Positions 1 through 31,020 are shown, numbered from the stretch's first letter. The stretch: DNA of 64,000 nucleotides from Callipepla californica brunnescens (GCA_023055505.1 JALIRH010000035.1:6132382-6196381), one strand, 5' to 3'. Program-made: numbers and translations. The notes: generated by a model from the letters alone, not told the origin.

Positions 1-19453
<19,453 letters not shown>

Positions 19454-20094
19454 GCTGGGCGCGAGGGGCGGCAGCGGCTCGGGCGGCTCTTCTCCGTCTG
19501 CGGCGCCCCGCGGGCCGCGCCGCCCCGCCCCCTGCGCCCGCCTCCACCAACCGCGCGTCACTGCGCGCGTCACGGGGGCGGGGCGTTGCCATGGCAGCCG
19601 CAGGCGGGGCGGAGGGCGGTGCTCCGCGTTTCCTCGGGCGCTTCCCGTCGCTTCTCCGCCGCTGCTCTCCTCTTCGCCGGTGCTGGGTCGGGGTCTTCGG
19701 AAAGCGCTGGACTGAGCCCACCGCGTCAGAGCCGCGTGCGTTCTCTGTGCTTTCTTGGAAAAAATGGGCTCCTCCCGCAGGTACTGCCCGCCCCGGGCTG
19801 AGCGAGGCCCTCGTGCTCCCTGCAGAGTTCCGAGCCGCCCTGGGGCTCCCGCGCCCCCCTTCGCTGCTCGCCGGCGGGAGGAAAAGCGATGGCACTCGCT
19901 GCTTCTGCCACGTCCGAACCCTGTTTTTTTTCTGTTGTTATGCTGCATTTTTGTTTCAGAAATCTGAGGCGCTTACCGAAGTTTCAGGTTGGATTTTGGA
20001 TAGAGTTCCGTCTGCAAAATATGGTGCTGCGTTGGCATAGCTGCGCAGGGAGGTGGTGCCGCCGTTCCTGGGGGGCAGTGGCCGCGGTGGGGCC

Positions 20095-20150
20095 GGGTTG
20101 GGCTTGGCCTCGGGGATCTCGGAGGTCCTTTCCAACCTGAATGATTCTAC
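20095..20150 (+). repeat. Very short CR1 3' tail
   Basis: The sequence gatctcggaggtcctttcc followed by aacctgaatgattcta is the typical terminal 50-60 bp of a CR1 insertion on the plus strand. No body is present upstream, so it is extremely 5'-truncated. Confidence 0.75.
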
Positions 20151-21293
20151 TCCTCTACGAATAATTCCAGCATGATGCAAGCTCGGTGTGATAAAAGCAG
20201 CTTTTTCTTCCAAGTCCCTACCCTGCACTATCTAGTTTCTCTCTTAGTCAAAAATTAGTTTTGTTCCGGACTGCTTTCATCCGTGTAAGGTCTCACGACG
20301 CAGGTCCAAAAATCAGTCAATTTTTGTTGGCGAGAGAAAGTCTTCACTTTCAGGAACTTCGAGTGCTGCACGGTACAGTGCCACTTCCAGCCCGCAGTTC
20401 GTGTTAGAGAAGCGTTCCTTCCCGCTGCTAGAGGAACCGCGGTTACAAAGACATCCTCAAGTGCCGCTCAGCACCGCCGGTGCTCTACGCGCAGCGGGTG
20501 TCTGTCCAACAGCCGCGGAGCGCCCGTGTCCTCTGGCGGCCGCTGCCGCCGTACCCGGCGCTGCTGAGCGCAGCGCTGCCTGAAGTAGGGGAGGGCGGTC
20601 TTGGTTAGGTGGAAATGAAGTCTGGTTAAGAACCAGGATTGCATTCAGTATCTGAAGCTGTGGATTAGGTGCAGGCAGTGTTACTTATTTCCAACTCCAG
20701 ATCAGCCGCCCTGGCATCACTTCTGGCAATGTATAATTGGGCTAACATTCCTATCTGTACAACGGGGACAAAACACAACACTAAGAGTACTGCAGTACTG
20801 AATTTTCACTCGAAGGCTAACCTGCCAGAAGACATCAGATGTGAAGCAATGTAACTGCAGTGTGTCGGACTGTTGGATAACATCCACCACGACTAAATGG
20901 AAGAGACATTTAGTTTAAGAAACCAGAGAAACTTCTGAGGTAACTTACACGTAGTAACCTTAAAGCTTTCTTTTTTGTATTTTAGTTCCAGTGTCACATC
21001 TCCTTGCTACTGAGTTTCCTTACTGGGCTACGTAGGGGATCGAACCACTTAGGATAAGAACTGAATTAAAGGAACTGAATCTTATTACAAGCCGCTTTGT
21101 AGCAGTTTAAGGCAAAACTGTTCCAGATGGTAAATCTAAAACCGGCCAGAAAGGTTTATGTGAAGTATTAACTAAAAAAACAGCTCAGTTTGTGATTATC
21201 AAAGCGTACGTTCTCAAGGAATCCGTTTCTACGAGTGCGCTTCAGTAAGGAGACGAACGCTCCCAATTAACGCATTGCTCGCGCCGTCCGAGC

Positions 21294-21320
21294 CCCGCCC
21301 CCGCCCCGCCCCGCCCCGCC
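21294..21320. promoter_or_regulatory. VPS11: Tandem GC boxes upstream of VPS11
   Basis: Overlapping ccgcccc units (Sp/KLF-type GC boxes) repeat about 100-130 bp upstream of the VPS11 start codon. There is no TATA box, in keeping with a housekeeping promoter. Confidence 0.7.
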
Positions 21321-21333
21321 CCCGCGCGCACCA

Positions 21334-21344
21334 GCGCATGCGCA
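21334..21344. promoter_or_regulatory. VPS11: NRF1-type site in VPS11 promoter
   Basis: gcgcatgcgca is a near-palindromic match to the NRF1 consensus (YGCGCAYGCGCR), 82 bp upstream of the VPS11 ATG. The ATG inside it opens a reading frame that overlaps the VPS11 start in another frame; it matters only if transcription begins upstream. Confidence 0.65.
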
Positions 21345-21401
21345 GTGCGCCGGATCGCTGCGGCGTCCTTCGCCTCGTGACGCGAAGGGGCGGGGAAGTC
21401 G

Positions 21402-21411
21402 GTCACGTGAG
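21402..21411. promoter_or_regulatory. VPS11: CLEAR-type E-box upstream of VPS11
   Basis: gtcacgtgag matches the CLEAR element (consensus GTCACGTGAC) bound by TFEB/TFE3 at lysosomal genes, except at the last base. It sits 15 bp before the VPS11 ATG, so it is in the core promoter or 5' UTR. Coordination with lysosome biogenesis is an inference from family knowledge. Confidence 0.6.
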
Positions 21412-21425
21412 GAGCCCGACCCAAG

Positions 21426-24400
21426 ATGGCTGCGTATCTGCAGTGGCGCCGCTTCGTGTTCTTTGACAGGGAGCTGCTGAAGGAGCCGCCGGGGCCGGAG
21501 GGGGCTGCTGGGAAGGCCTTCGTGCTGCCCCCGGGCATCACGGTCTGTGACTCGGGCCGGGGGAGCCTCGTGTTCGGAGATATCCTGTGCGGCGGCAGGA
21601 GGGCTGGGCCCGCGCCGGGTTCGGGGCCGGGCCGCGCCGCGGCGGGGACAGCGGCGCTCCCTGGCGGACCCCTGGGACCGGCGGCCCTGGGTACGCGGCG
21701 GCTTCCTGCACTGCTCTGCGCGTTGCAGGACGGTTGTTACTTGTTTCGGTTCTCTTAGGTGGCTACAGAAGTATATTTGCTGTAGGCTTACCTGAGGTCG
21801 ACAGCGAGGAGCTGTTAAGAATTTGATTCTGGTGCTGATGGAGTTGTGGGTGGTGGCAATTGCTTTTATTCTTCTCCTCTGTTTTTACCTTTTCTTTCAT
21901 ATTCCTTAACTGTGATCTACATATGGAAGGTCAGATCTGGTTTTTGCCTCGCTCACTTCAACTCAGTGGCTTCCAGGCTTACAAGTTAAGGGTAACACAC
22001 CTGTACCAACTGAAACAGCACAGTATCTTGGTTTCTGTTGGTGAGGATGAAGAGGGCATTAACCCACTGGTAAGTTAAATGACAAGGGAAAACATGTTGG
22101 TGCTACAGTTCATTCTTAAATAGTTTTTTTAATAACATCTCGTGTTTTTGTTGTTGTTGTTGTGTTTTTCTTTTTAATGTAATGTAACTTGTTTTTAGGT
22201 TAAAGTATGGAATCTGGAGAAACGAGATGGTGGCAATCCTCTTTGCACGCGAATTTTCCCAGCAATACCGGGTAACAAGCCCACAGTTGTGTCCTGTTTG
22301 ACTGTCCACGAGAATCTTAATTTCATGGCTATTGGTAGGTGTAATTGACGTGTGTTAATTCAGGAAATATGTTATGGTCTCTATTCTGATGTGTGGAAAA
22401 TGGATGCATAGCACAAAAACCAGTATAGAACGTTTTCATTGTTCTTAAACTGTTTTTATGCTCTTCTCACAGGGAGGTAGTGTATCATGTGTTGCTGGAG
22501 ATCTTAAGGAAAAAAATAGATCATTTTGGACTATACTTGTATATATTATTTAACAATTTTGATATCTCACAAAGAAGCAGATCTTCTCAGCTGATGTTGT
22601 TTGTTTCTGGAAGTCTATAAGTTTATGCTAGTAAACCAGCACAAAGAATAGAGTAAGTTTTGTCATGAATAATGCTGGAGTGATTTTTTTAAAGCCCACA
22701 AGGCCAATCTCTATATTTCATTTTAATTGTTCCTTTTTAATGTTGCTTGCTTAAAGTGAGAGCAGTAATGCAAACTGTTTCTGTGAGTTAGTCTCTACAC
22801 TGAAATCAGAAGGCTTTCCATATCAGTGTTGTGACCTTCTGACTTGGAACAAAATACTGCTTGCTGACAGCAACCCAGTGAAAAGTGCTTTGTAGTGTGT
22901 AGCATGCTTTGAGTAAGCAAGATAAGATGATAGAATTAGACGATGAATTGGCTATTCTTAAAAGAAAACATAGAAAGACTGTAACGAAAGTAACCAACAA
23001 GTGAATTTCCTGAAAGGGGAGGACAAATGAGCATTGATGAACAGTGACATCATGTATGGGGGGAGATTGGGAGGCACTTAATGAAGTGAAAGCCTGCAGC
23101 AGTCTTGTTACTTGATACCTTGCTGGCAAGCAGGTTTTTGTCATTGACTGCGCCTGCCCTAACGTCCCCTCGATAGTATTTCAAGTGTGCCACGGAAGTC
23201 AACAGTTTGGTCTATCCTTTTCATAAGGTTTTGCAGATGGGAGTGTTGTGCTTACAAAAGGCGACATTACTCGAGACCGGCATAGTAAGACCCAGATCCT
23301 ACATGAAGGCAGTTACCCTGTTACTGGTCTTGCTTTTCGACAGTCTGGCAAGACAACACATCTGTTTGTGGTGACCACAGAGAACATCCAGGTGGGAAGT
23401 TAATTTGAAAAAGTGAGAATCTGACGTAGAAATTGCACTGTCTTCAGAGTCTAGTTCAGGTGAGCCCCAAAACCTTGCATTTCCTCTGTAGTCTTACCTG
23501 CTTTCTGTGAAAGACTATTCTCATCTGGAGCTGGACACTCATGGCTGTGGATTGCACTGTTCTTCTCTGAGCGACCCCTCCCAGGACCTCCAGTTCATCG
23601 TAGCAGGAAATGAATGTGTGTACCTTTATCAACCAGATGAAAGAGGCCCTTGCTTTGCTTTCGAGGGACAGAAGCTGATTGTTCACTGGTACCGGGGATA
23701 CCTCATCATTGTCTCCAAGGACCGGAAGACTTCTCCAAAGTATGGCTCCTTGGAACAATAGATTTTGTTGTTGTTGTAGTTTCTGGCTTTCCTTCTCTTT
23801 ATTTATTTATTTTTTTCCTTTCCTGTGAAGCCTTGCTCTGGGGACTGATTGTAATGTCAGTGACTCTTAAAATTAATCAAGGCCCACATGCCAGTTATCT
23901 TCTGTTGCTAGTGCAGTGTAGTCAGGCGTGCTGAACGTCAGGGGTTTCTTTCTGCTCCTCTTAATGTCTCAGTCTAACACACCAGTTGTGCTTGTGGATA
24001 AATATATGGGGTTTTGCTTATGATTCCACCTAGTTTAACTGTCCAGATGAGACTCACTTATCTTGTTCTCTCAGCTTTCTTAGATTGCACAGGTATGAAA
24101 TATATTTGGGTCCGTTTGACCCTAAAATCTAAAAAACTTTCTTCTGCTCTCCAGGTCGGAGTTTGCTGGGAATGAGGCACAGAATTCAGATAAACAAGTC
24201 CTGAATATTTACGACTTATGCAACAAATTCATTGCATACAGCTCGATCTTTGATGATGTAGTAGATGTCTTAGCAGAGTGGGGTTCTTTGTATGTTCTGA
24301 CCAGAGATGGGAAGATCCATGTACTGCAGGAGAAGGATGCCCAAACCAAACTTGAGGCATGTAAATCTGTTTTGTTATTAATTTTAATTATGTCTGCAGG

Positions 24401-27400
24401 ATTGCGCTGGCGCTACAGATTAAAAATAAAAAATGTGAATGGTTCAGTGTTACAGTGTAACACGTGACCTCCTAACTCTCCCATATAACCAGCGTGCAGA
24501 GCTTTTTAAAAGCCCGCCTGTATGTACCTGTCCAGCGCTAAGCAGAAACAGGTTGTTTTCCAGGCAGATTTAGGGAGGTGATATTTCCCTCATACTGCTC
24601 TTATGCTGAATCTTAATAGATGCTGTTCAGAAAGAATTTATTTGAAATGGCCATTAATCTAGCCAAGAGTCACCACTTGGACAGCGATGGCTTGTCAGAG
24701 ATTTTCCGGCAGTATGGAGATCATCTCTATAACAAAGGGAACCATGACGGAGCCATCCAGCAATATATCCGGTAAGCAGGGCTTGTTCAGACCAAGGGCA
24801 GTGTAGTACAGATGGTGGCTACAGGGGCCTTGATTCCCGTTTAAGCCCATGGAGCCAGAAGACATGACTCATCGTGACAATTTTGCAAGTAGAGAGGAAA
24901 ATATGAGTCAAATTAAATGTCTCGGGGAAAGTTGCTTGAAAATCGCTGTTAAACAGAAGGGTGAACTTCTTAGGTCATTTTTTGTGATTTAGAAAGGTGC
25001 GCTGGGATGGACTGGGCCTAGATAATGTTATTATAGTCAAAGAGTCATTCTCCTTGGGAATGCTATATGCCATACAGGCTATGCTGTGTGTGAAAGGAGA
25101 TTGCGAAACTGCAGACTGCAGAGCTTCATATAAGTATAAACAACACCATCAGTGTGGAGATGCTAAGTAAGGTGGGCAGCGTGATCTGATCAGCATGGCA
25201 GTATTTTTGGCAAATGATCAGATTAATGTCAGTTTAAGTGTATCTCAGGTTTTATGAAAATTGGGGTGGTCTGTTCTGAGGCTTGCTGAAAACTTTTAGT
25301 GCCACATTAATATAGAACTGAAATTTTGGAGCCCTGTTACTCAGGGGATGTCAGAACATACTGTATTGCAAACTTGCCTCAAGTAGTGGGATCATTGCAG
25401 CTAAACTGCTGCGTGTGGATATGAGTGTTCAAATAAGACTGAGTTGTATGACAGAAAGAAAGGAAAATTAGGCTTTCCTTTCCTTTTTGGGCTGCCCAAT
25501 TAGCTGTGGCTAGAACATAGCCCATATTCTCACGGGAGCCCTTAAAGGAACATGAACTGCCGGTGTGCTGATGCCATCATCCCAGTCTCAGCCTTTATGG
25601 AGGTCTGTTTGTCTGTGTATTTAGATGGATGATCTTGCAGCGTAACTGTTATTTCCAAAACATAGCTGAGTGAGTTAGTGTCTGAAGCTGCGGGTTCTAT
25701 TATGAGTTTCTCTTGGTTTTTGATTCCTTGGCTATATGATCTATTGTGACATGACTTTTCCTCTCCCAGAACCATAGGGAAGTTGGAACCATCTTATGTT
25801 ATTCGGAAATTCCTAGATGCTCAGCGCATCCACAATCTCACTGCTTATCTGCAGACGCTCCACCTGCAGTCTCTTGCCAATGCAGACCATACTACACTTC
25901 TGCTGAACTGCTATACTAAACTCAAAGACAGCACTAAATTGGAGGAGTTCATTAAGGTAATGGGAAGGTGATGACTTAAGAATTTTGCATTAATTCCTGA
26001 TAATTAAAAAAGAGTGGTGGTAACAGTACAAATTATCTCCTGTGGAGCTGTTGAGAAAGACAAAAGAATGAATTTGTGCCTCAGTGCTTTTGTTTGTGTT
26101 GCTTTATTTCCAAGCTCTGTTGCATTCTCAGTTTTCCTGGCTTGCTGTTCCAGTTTGTGGTGTGCTGTGTTCTGTGGTTTGTTAGTGTGACTAGCTGTCT
26201 GCTGAGAGGTGGTTGAACAACTTCTTCCTTTCTGCACGTGATCTTTCCCTTGCATGAGAAGTACTAAATTGTTGGTGCTCTGGCTTTCTTTCTCACACAC
26301 AAATAATTTCTACTTGTCCCTTGGCATAATTCCTACAGTCCAGTCTTTTGGCTTCTGTTGTAGGCTAGTGAGAGCGAGGTCCGCTTTGATGTGGAAACAG
26401 CAATCAAGGTGCTTCGTCAAGCGGGTTACTACTCCCATGCTGTGTACTTGGCGGAAAAGCATGCCCATCATGAATGGTACCTCAAAATCCAGCTAGAAGA
26501 CATTAAGGTGAGGTGTTATTGTTCTCACGTTCTTTCTGTTGTGAATATCGCTTCTCTAGCCTCCTTTGTTGGTGAGAATCTTATTTCACTAGCCTCTCCC
26601 CTGTAGCTGGTGTGCTCACGGGACTGTTAAGGCAGTAGCAACATGTACTGTTGTTAGTCTGTTGGTGTTCTGCTTCTGGATTGTGCAGTGGACTTTGAGT
26701 GGAAATCAGAGGCCTAGTGGTTCTGGTTTAGTTTGTGTTTTTTAAGACTGTTCTGTAAGAGTTTAAGTTAATTTCTTTCCCCTGGGGTCACAGCCAGTCT
26801 GTCCTCCCTGAGGATGACGACAATCGGGAATAGCAACATTGTGTGTTAATCTAGAGCAGATGTTGTTTCTAACATATGTGCAGCACATCTTCAGTGCTGT
26901 TTGTGCTAACATCACTGTGGAGAGCAGAGAGTAATGTCATGTGATCCTTGCTGGCTGCCTCCACAGAACTATCAAGAGGCTTTGCACTACATTGGAAAAC
27001 TGCCTTTTGATCAAGCAGAAAGTAACATGAAGCGATACGGTAAAATCCTGATGCACCATGTCCCTAAAGAGACAACAGAACTACTGAAGAACCTTTGCAC
27101 TGATTACCAGCCATCAGGAGACAATGAAGGCCCTGGGATGCTAGAAAGGAGAAAGGTATGGTTTGCTTTGAGAGGAATTGCTTGGTATCAGTAACTTTGC
27201 AGCACGTGCCTCCTGTATGCCTGAAATTTTAGGCATAATGAGAGGCCACATTCTAGCGGTATTGGTAGTCCCAGTGATGAGTCTTTCTAAAGTTATTGCT
27301 CAGAACTGATGACTGCAGTAATTGTACTGTGATCTGTTGTGGGTCATTCTGGGAATGAGCTGTACAAATGTTAGGGAAGAAGCACCTGTCCGTGTTGGGA

Positions 27401-30400
27401 CTGGGGTAGGTGGTCAACTTTTTAAAATCTATTTTCTGGTTATTTTGCAGGCAAATTCTGAGGAGTTCATTCCAGTCTTTGCAAACAACTCCCGAGAACT
27501 GAAGGCTTTTCTGGAGCACATGACTGAGGTGCAGTCTGACTCTCCACAAGGAGTCTATGACACTTTATTGGAACTTCGACTCCAGAATTGGGCACATGAA
27601 CTAGATAAGCAGGTTTGATCTTCTCTGGTTTTCTGTTTTGAGAGAAAGCTTTGGTGTTTGGGAATTCTTTTTTCTTTCCTGTCAACTCGTAACTGTTGCC
27701 CCAGGTGGGCACTGTTAATATAAGGCAATACATATGCTGTACTGGACAAATGGGAATGAAACCTACTAGCTGGGAGAATGCTTCTTTCAGTGAGGCGAGC
27801 GTGTTTTGTATGAGTCTTATTTAAGTCCAGATGCTAGACAATGCAGTCTCTGTAGGTAAATGCCTTTCTTGTAAAACTGGATACGCTTGCCTTAATCTTC
27901 AGGGGTGCTGGTTGTTTGGATAAAAGAAATTTTTCTTCGTTATTTAGAAGGGGTAGAGTTCAAACATCAGAATTTTGCTTCTCTATAGAAAAGCTGCAAA
28001 TTGTTTTCAGATCTTGGTGCAAAACTATTCTGTATGTTTCTTTCTTCTCCCCTGCCACTCCGTTCCTGTTCTCTGCAGATCAAGGAGAAGCTGCATAATG
28101 AAGCACTCACTCTCCTGAAGAGTGGAAGGTTCAAAACAGTCTTTGACAAGGCCTTGGTCTTATGTCAGATGCACAATTTCAAGGATGGTGTTCTCTACCT
28201 CTATGAACAAGGGAAACTGTGAGTGTTGCATTCTTCCCCACAATCATGTTGCTTGCCTCACCGCAGGGATTTCTGAGCCGTGAGTGCACCTGCTGTGCAA
28301 CAGTAAGGACCTCTTGAGTATCTCAGGTCAGGAACTGTGTGCAGATCGTTGCTCAGCTGAAAATATCCTTCTTTTGGAGTAGGGCAGTGCTATAGAGAAT
28401 GTATGGCAGGTCAGGTTTGGTTTCTGTGAGAATGTTTGGGAATTGCATGGCTGAGTTGAAACCTGAGGCCTCTATAGCCTCCCAGAAGGTAGATTTTTCC
28501 AACTGACATGTTTCTCTCTTCTCTAGTTTCCAGCAGATCATGCACTACCACATGCAGAATGAGCAGTACAAGAAAGTGATCGAGGTGTGTGAGTTGTATG
28601 GGGACCAAGAGGCTTGTCTTTGGGAACAGGCTCTTGGCTACTTTGCACGGAAAGAGGAAGACTGCAAGGAGTATATTGCTGCAGTGCTGAAACACATAGA
28701 GAACAAGAATCTTATGCCTCCACTTCTTGGTAATAATGACATGTGGCTTAAAGTTGAAAAAAAAAAAAAAAAAAGTTTATGGCCATCTGTAGACTAGAAA
28801 TGTGAGAGAAGTATCAATGAAGTTTGAGCCCACCAATTGAAATAGTAATCTGCTGTAGAGGAAGAAGTGGTGCTGGTGGCAGCTGTACAGATTGGGGAAA
28901 GAAGATCTGCCATGTCAGTTGTGGAGATGTCTGTGTGTTATTTCTGTTCTGTCAGTGTTGAAAGGTGAAGGGCTTCCTAAGCTCTTTTCTGTGGATCGGT
29001 GGAGAAGTTGAAATCTAGTTCAGTCCACTAGATTCTTGCTTTGCCCTTTTGGTCATTTGAATATGCTCCCAGTCGTGTCTTCGGAAGCTGGGGCCCTCCA
29101 GAGGGCATTCTGAAATTCCATCTTTATATGAGCTTTCTAAATCAGTGGGGAGTGGAATGTTTTTGCCTGTAGGTTTACTTCTAATGGGAAGTAGTCTGTC
29201 GAGTCAGGACCGGTGTAGCTGCAGTTTTCGTCACTTGTGTTTAAACTAACATTGAGTTATCCTCAGTTGTGCAGACACTGGCTCACAACTCTACGGCCAC
29301 ATTGTCTGTGATTAAGGATTATCTTGTCAGCAAGCTACAGAAGCAGAGCTGCCAGATAGAGCAAGATGGGCAGAGAATCCAAAAATATCGAGAAGAAACC
29401 ACAAGGATCCGTCAGGAGATTGAAGAGCTAAAAGCAAGGTGCAGCACTGTGATGTCTTGTCTTATATTGGATTATTTTTTTCTATCTAAAGGAAAGTACA
29501 GTTTTTCTTGCCCTTCTTCCTCTCACTCTTTCAGTCCCAAGATATTTCAGAAGACCAAGTGTAGCATTTGTACCAGTGCTCTGGAGCTGCCCTCAGTCCA
29601 TTTCCTGTGTGGCCATTCCTTCCACCAGCATTGCTTTGAAAGCTACTCTGAGAGTGATTCAGAATGTCCTACTTGCATGCCTGAAAATCGTAAAGTGATG
29701 GACATGATCCGAGCCCAGGAGCAGAAGAGAGATCTGCACGATCAGTTTCAGCATCAGGTATGGTAATGTTGCCCTGTGGGTTTGTTTATGTTTGTATTTT
29801 CTTTTCAAGTTTAGATTGCTTTTGCAAGCAGACACCCCTCTCCCCCCAGGGGCTGTTAGAGAAGGTCCAAAGAAGGGTAACAAGGCTTGTGTGAAGGTCT
29901 TAGGGAGCACGTCTTAGAAGGAGAGACTGAAGGAACTGGGGCTGCTTCCTCTTGAGGAAGAGGAGGCTGAGGGGAGACCTTCTTGCTCTCTTCAAATACA
30001 TGAAAGGTGACTGCAGTACAGTGAGAGCAGGATTGGTCTCACTGGTGACAAGTGACAGGATGAGTGTACATGGCCTCACGTTGTGCCAGGGGAGGTTTAG
30101 GTTGGACATCAGAGAGAACTTCTTTACAGAAAGGGTTGTTAAGTACTGGAACAGGCTCCCTGGGGAGGTGGTTGAGTTATCATCCCTGAATGTGTTTAAA
30201 AACCGTTTGGATTGGTGCTCAGGGACCTGATTTAGTGGTGAGTTGTCAGAGTTCAGGTAGTATAGTTAGCTTGTGATTGTACTTGTTGGAAAAGACCCTC
30301 GAGATCATCCTGAGCAATTCTGTGACTCAGCAAGTGGTGTTAGAGTAAGGAGAATCCTTGGGGTTTTACAAAGAGAATAGCTATCGTGCTTAGGATAACT

Positions 30401-30742
30401 GTCACTCACGACGGCAGAAAAGCTTGCTATGCGTGGCATTTGAATGAAATAGCAAACAAGCGATTTAAACTGTTCTATCTTTAATACAGGGGCTGTAAGT
30501 GAAGGGGGATGAAAGGGAATGTTCTGGAGGCAGGGGCCTCTGGCCAGCTCCTGATGGCATTGCTTTGTGTCTTGCAGCTTAAATGCTCCAACGATGGCTT
30601 TTCTGTCGTCGCTGACTTCTTTGGTCGGGGCGTTTTTAATAAGCTCACCCTCATCACGGATTTGCCCTCGGGAAAGTCAGCTACGACCATTGAGGCCGGC
30701 CTCCAGAGGGAGCTGCTCATGCACACTAAGCGCAGTACCTGA
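21426..30742 (+). CDS. VPS11: VPS11, core subunit of CORVET and HOPS tethering complexes
   Basis: Scaffold subunit of the HOPS/CORVET complexes that tether endosomes and lysosomes. Coding exons: 21426-21579, 21921-22069, 22199-22334, 23228-23391, 23492-23739, 24155-24356, 24620-24771, 25770-25956, 26364-26507, 26967-27155, 27451-27612, 28079-28218, 28527-28729, 29267-29438, 29535-29757, 30578-30742. They join in frame to 929 aa (human 941). The N-terminus ([10 protein letters not shown]) begins a beta-propeller of about 350 residues. An alpha-solenoid with clathrin-type repeats follows, then a coiled coil (about 760-800, [14 protein letters not shown]) and a C-terminal RING-H2 (Cys810, Cys813, Cys826, His828, His831, Cys834, Cys845, Cys848). 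The shorter exon 1 lacks part of an Ala/Ser-rich insert of the human protein. Introns 1 (AT-AC) and 6 (GC-AG) are non-canonical. The other introns hold only simple repeats and one CR1. Confidence 0.96.
21580..21920 (+). other. VPS11: U12-type AT-AC intron (VPS11 intron 1)
   Basis: The donor is ATATCCTG, one base from the U12 consensus ATATCCTT. The intron ends in AC, and the branch-site word TTCCTTAAC (21902-21910) matches the U12 consensus exactly. Its branch A lies 11 nt before the 3' end. Splicing here rebuilds the conserved GDMEGQIWF junction of VPS11. No GT-AG alternative keeps that sequence. Confidence 0.92.
24357..24619 (+). other. VPS11: GC-AG intron (VPS11 intron 6)
   Basis: The exon ends in CTTGAG and the intron starts GCATGT; the acceptor is AATAG before ATGCTGTTC. 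Only this junction keeps the frame and the conserved KLEMLF sequence. The nearest GT, four bases downstream, would shift the frame. Confidence 0.85.
28757..28774. repeat. Poly-A tract (18 A)
   Basis: A run of 18 A in VPS11 intron 13, 27 nt after the exon 13 splice donor. There is no recognisable element body. Confidence 0.85.
29845..30330 (+). repeat. CR1 LINE 3' fragment in VPS11 intron 15
   Basis: Typical CR1 order on the plus strand: a 'ggtccaaagaagggtaacaa' region, 'gaaggaactggggctgcttc', 'aggaggctgaggggagacct', 'ggaacaggctccctggggag', and a tail 'gagatcatcctgagcaattc' plus 'tgtgactc'. It is about 485 bp, 5'-truncated and decayed, in the same orientation as VPS11. Confidence 0.9.
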
Positions 30743-31020
30743 GCCGCTGGGGACGTTGCACCGCGCGCCTTCTCGGGTTGTACGGCTTTACTGCGTGGGC
30801 GCGCGCTTCGCCCCCCATCTTCTCTCGCCCTCCAACAATAAACTGAGCTGACCCCGCTTTACGCCGGAGCGTGCCGAGCGAGACGCGGGGAGCGGAGGGC
30901 CCGGGGAAGGCGGGGCTGGGGGCCCGTCGGGTGTACGGCCCGGCGGACGTGACGCATCGGGGGGGGGGGCGGGGCGGGGCCGTGGGGCGCCGCGGGGCGA
31001 GCTGAGGGCGGAGCGGAGCC
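30743..31020 (+). promoter_or_regulatory. VPS11 3' UTR and HMBS promoter
   Basis: Only 278 bp separate the VPS11 stop codon from the HMBS start codon. The VPS11 poly(A) signal AATAAA is at 30837-30842. The remaining 178 bp are very GC-rich with GC boxes, a CRE-like half site (tgacg, 30950-30954) and a run of G starting near 30959. No TATA box is seen. The HMBS housekeeping promoter must therefore start at or within the VPS11 termination zone. Confidence 0.75.
30837..30842 (+). terminator. VPS11: VPS11 poly(A) signal AATAAA
   Basis: A canonical hexamer 95 bp after the VPS11 TGA, the only AATAAA between VPS11 and HMBS. It predicts a 3' UTR of about 110-130 nt. Confidence 0.85.

Larger units (their letters stand above)
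19454..21425. promoter_or_regulatory. Divergent SIK2/VPS11 promoter region
   Basis: SIK2 (minus) and VPS11 (plus) start codons are 1.97 kb apart, head to head. The SIK2 side (to about 20.1 kb) is a strong CpG island with GC boxes. The VPS11 side has a second GC-rich block at 21280-21425. Between them (about 20150-21240) the sequence is of ordinary composition, with a small CR1 tail at 20095-20150. There is no recognisable gene in between. Two separate islands suggest two promoters rather than one shared bidirectional one. Confidence 0.7.
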
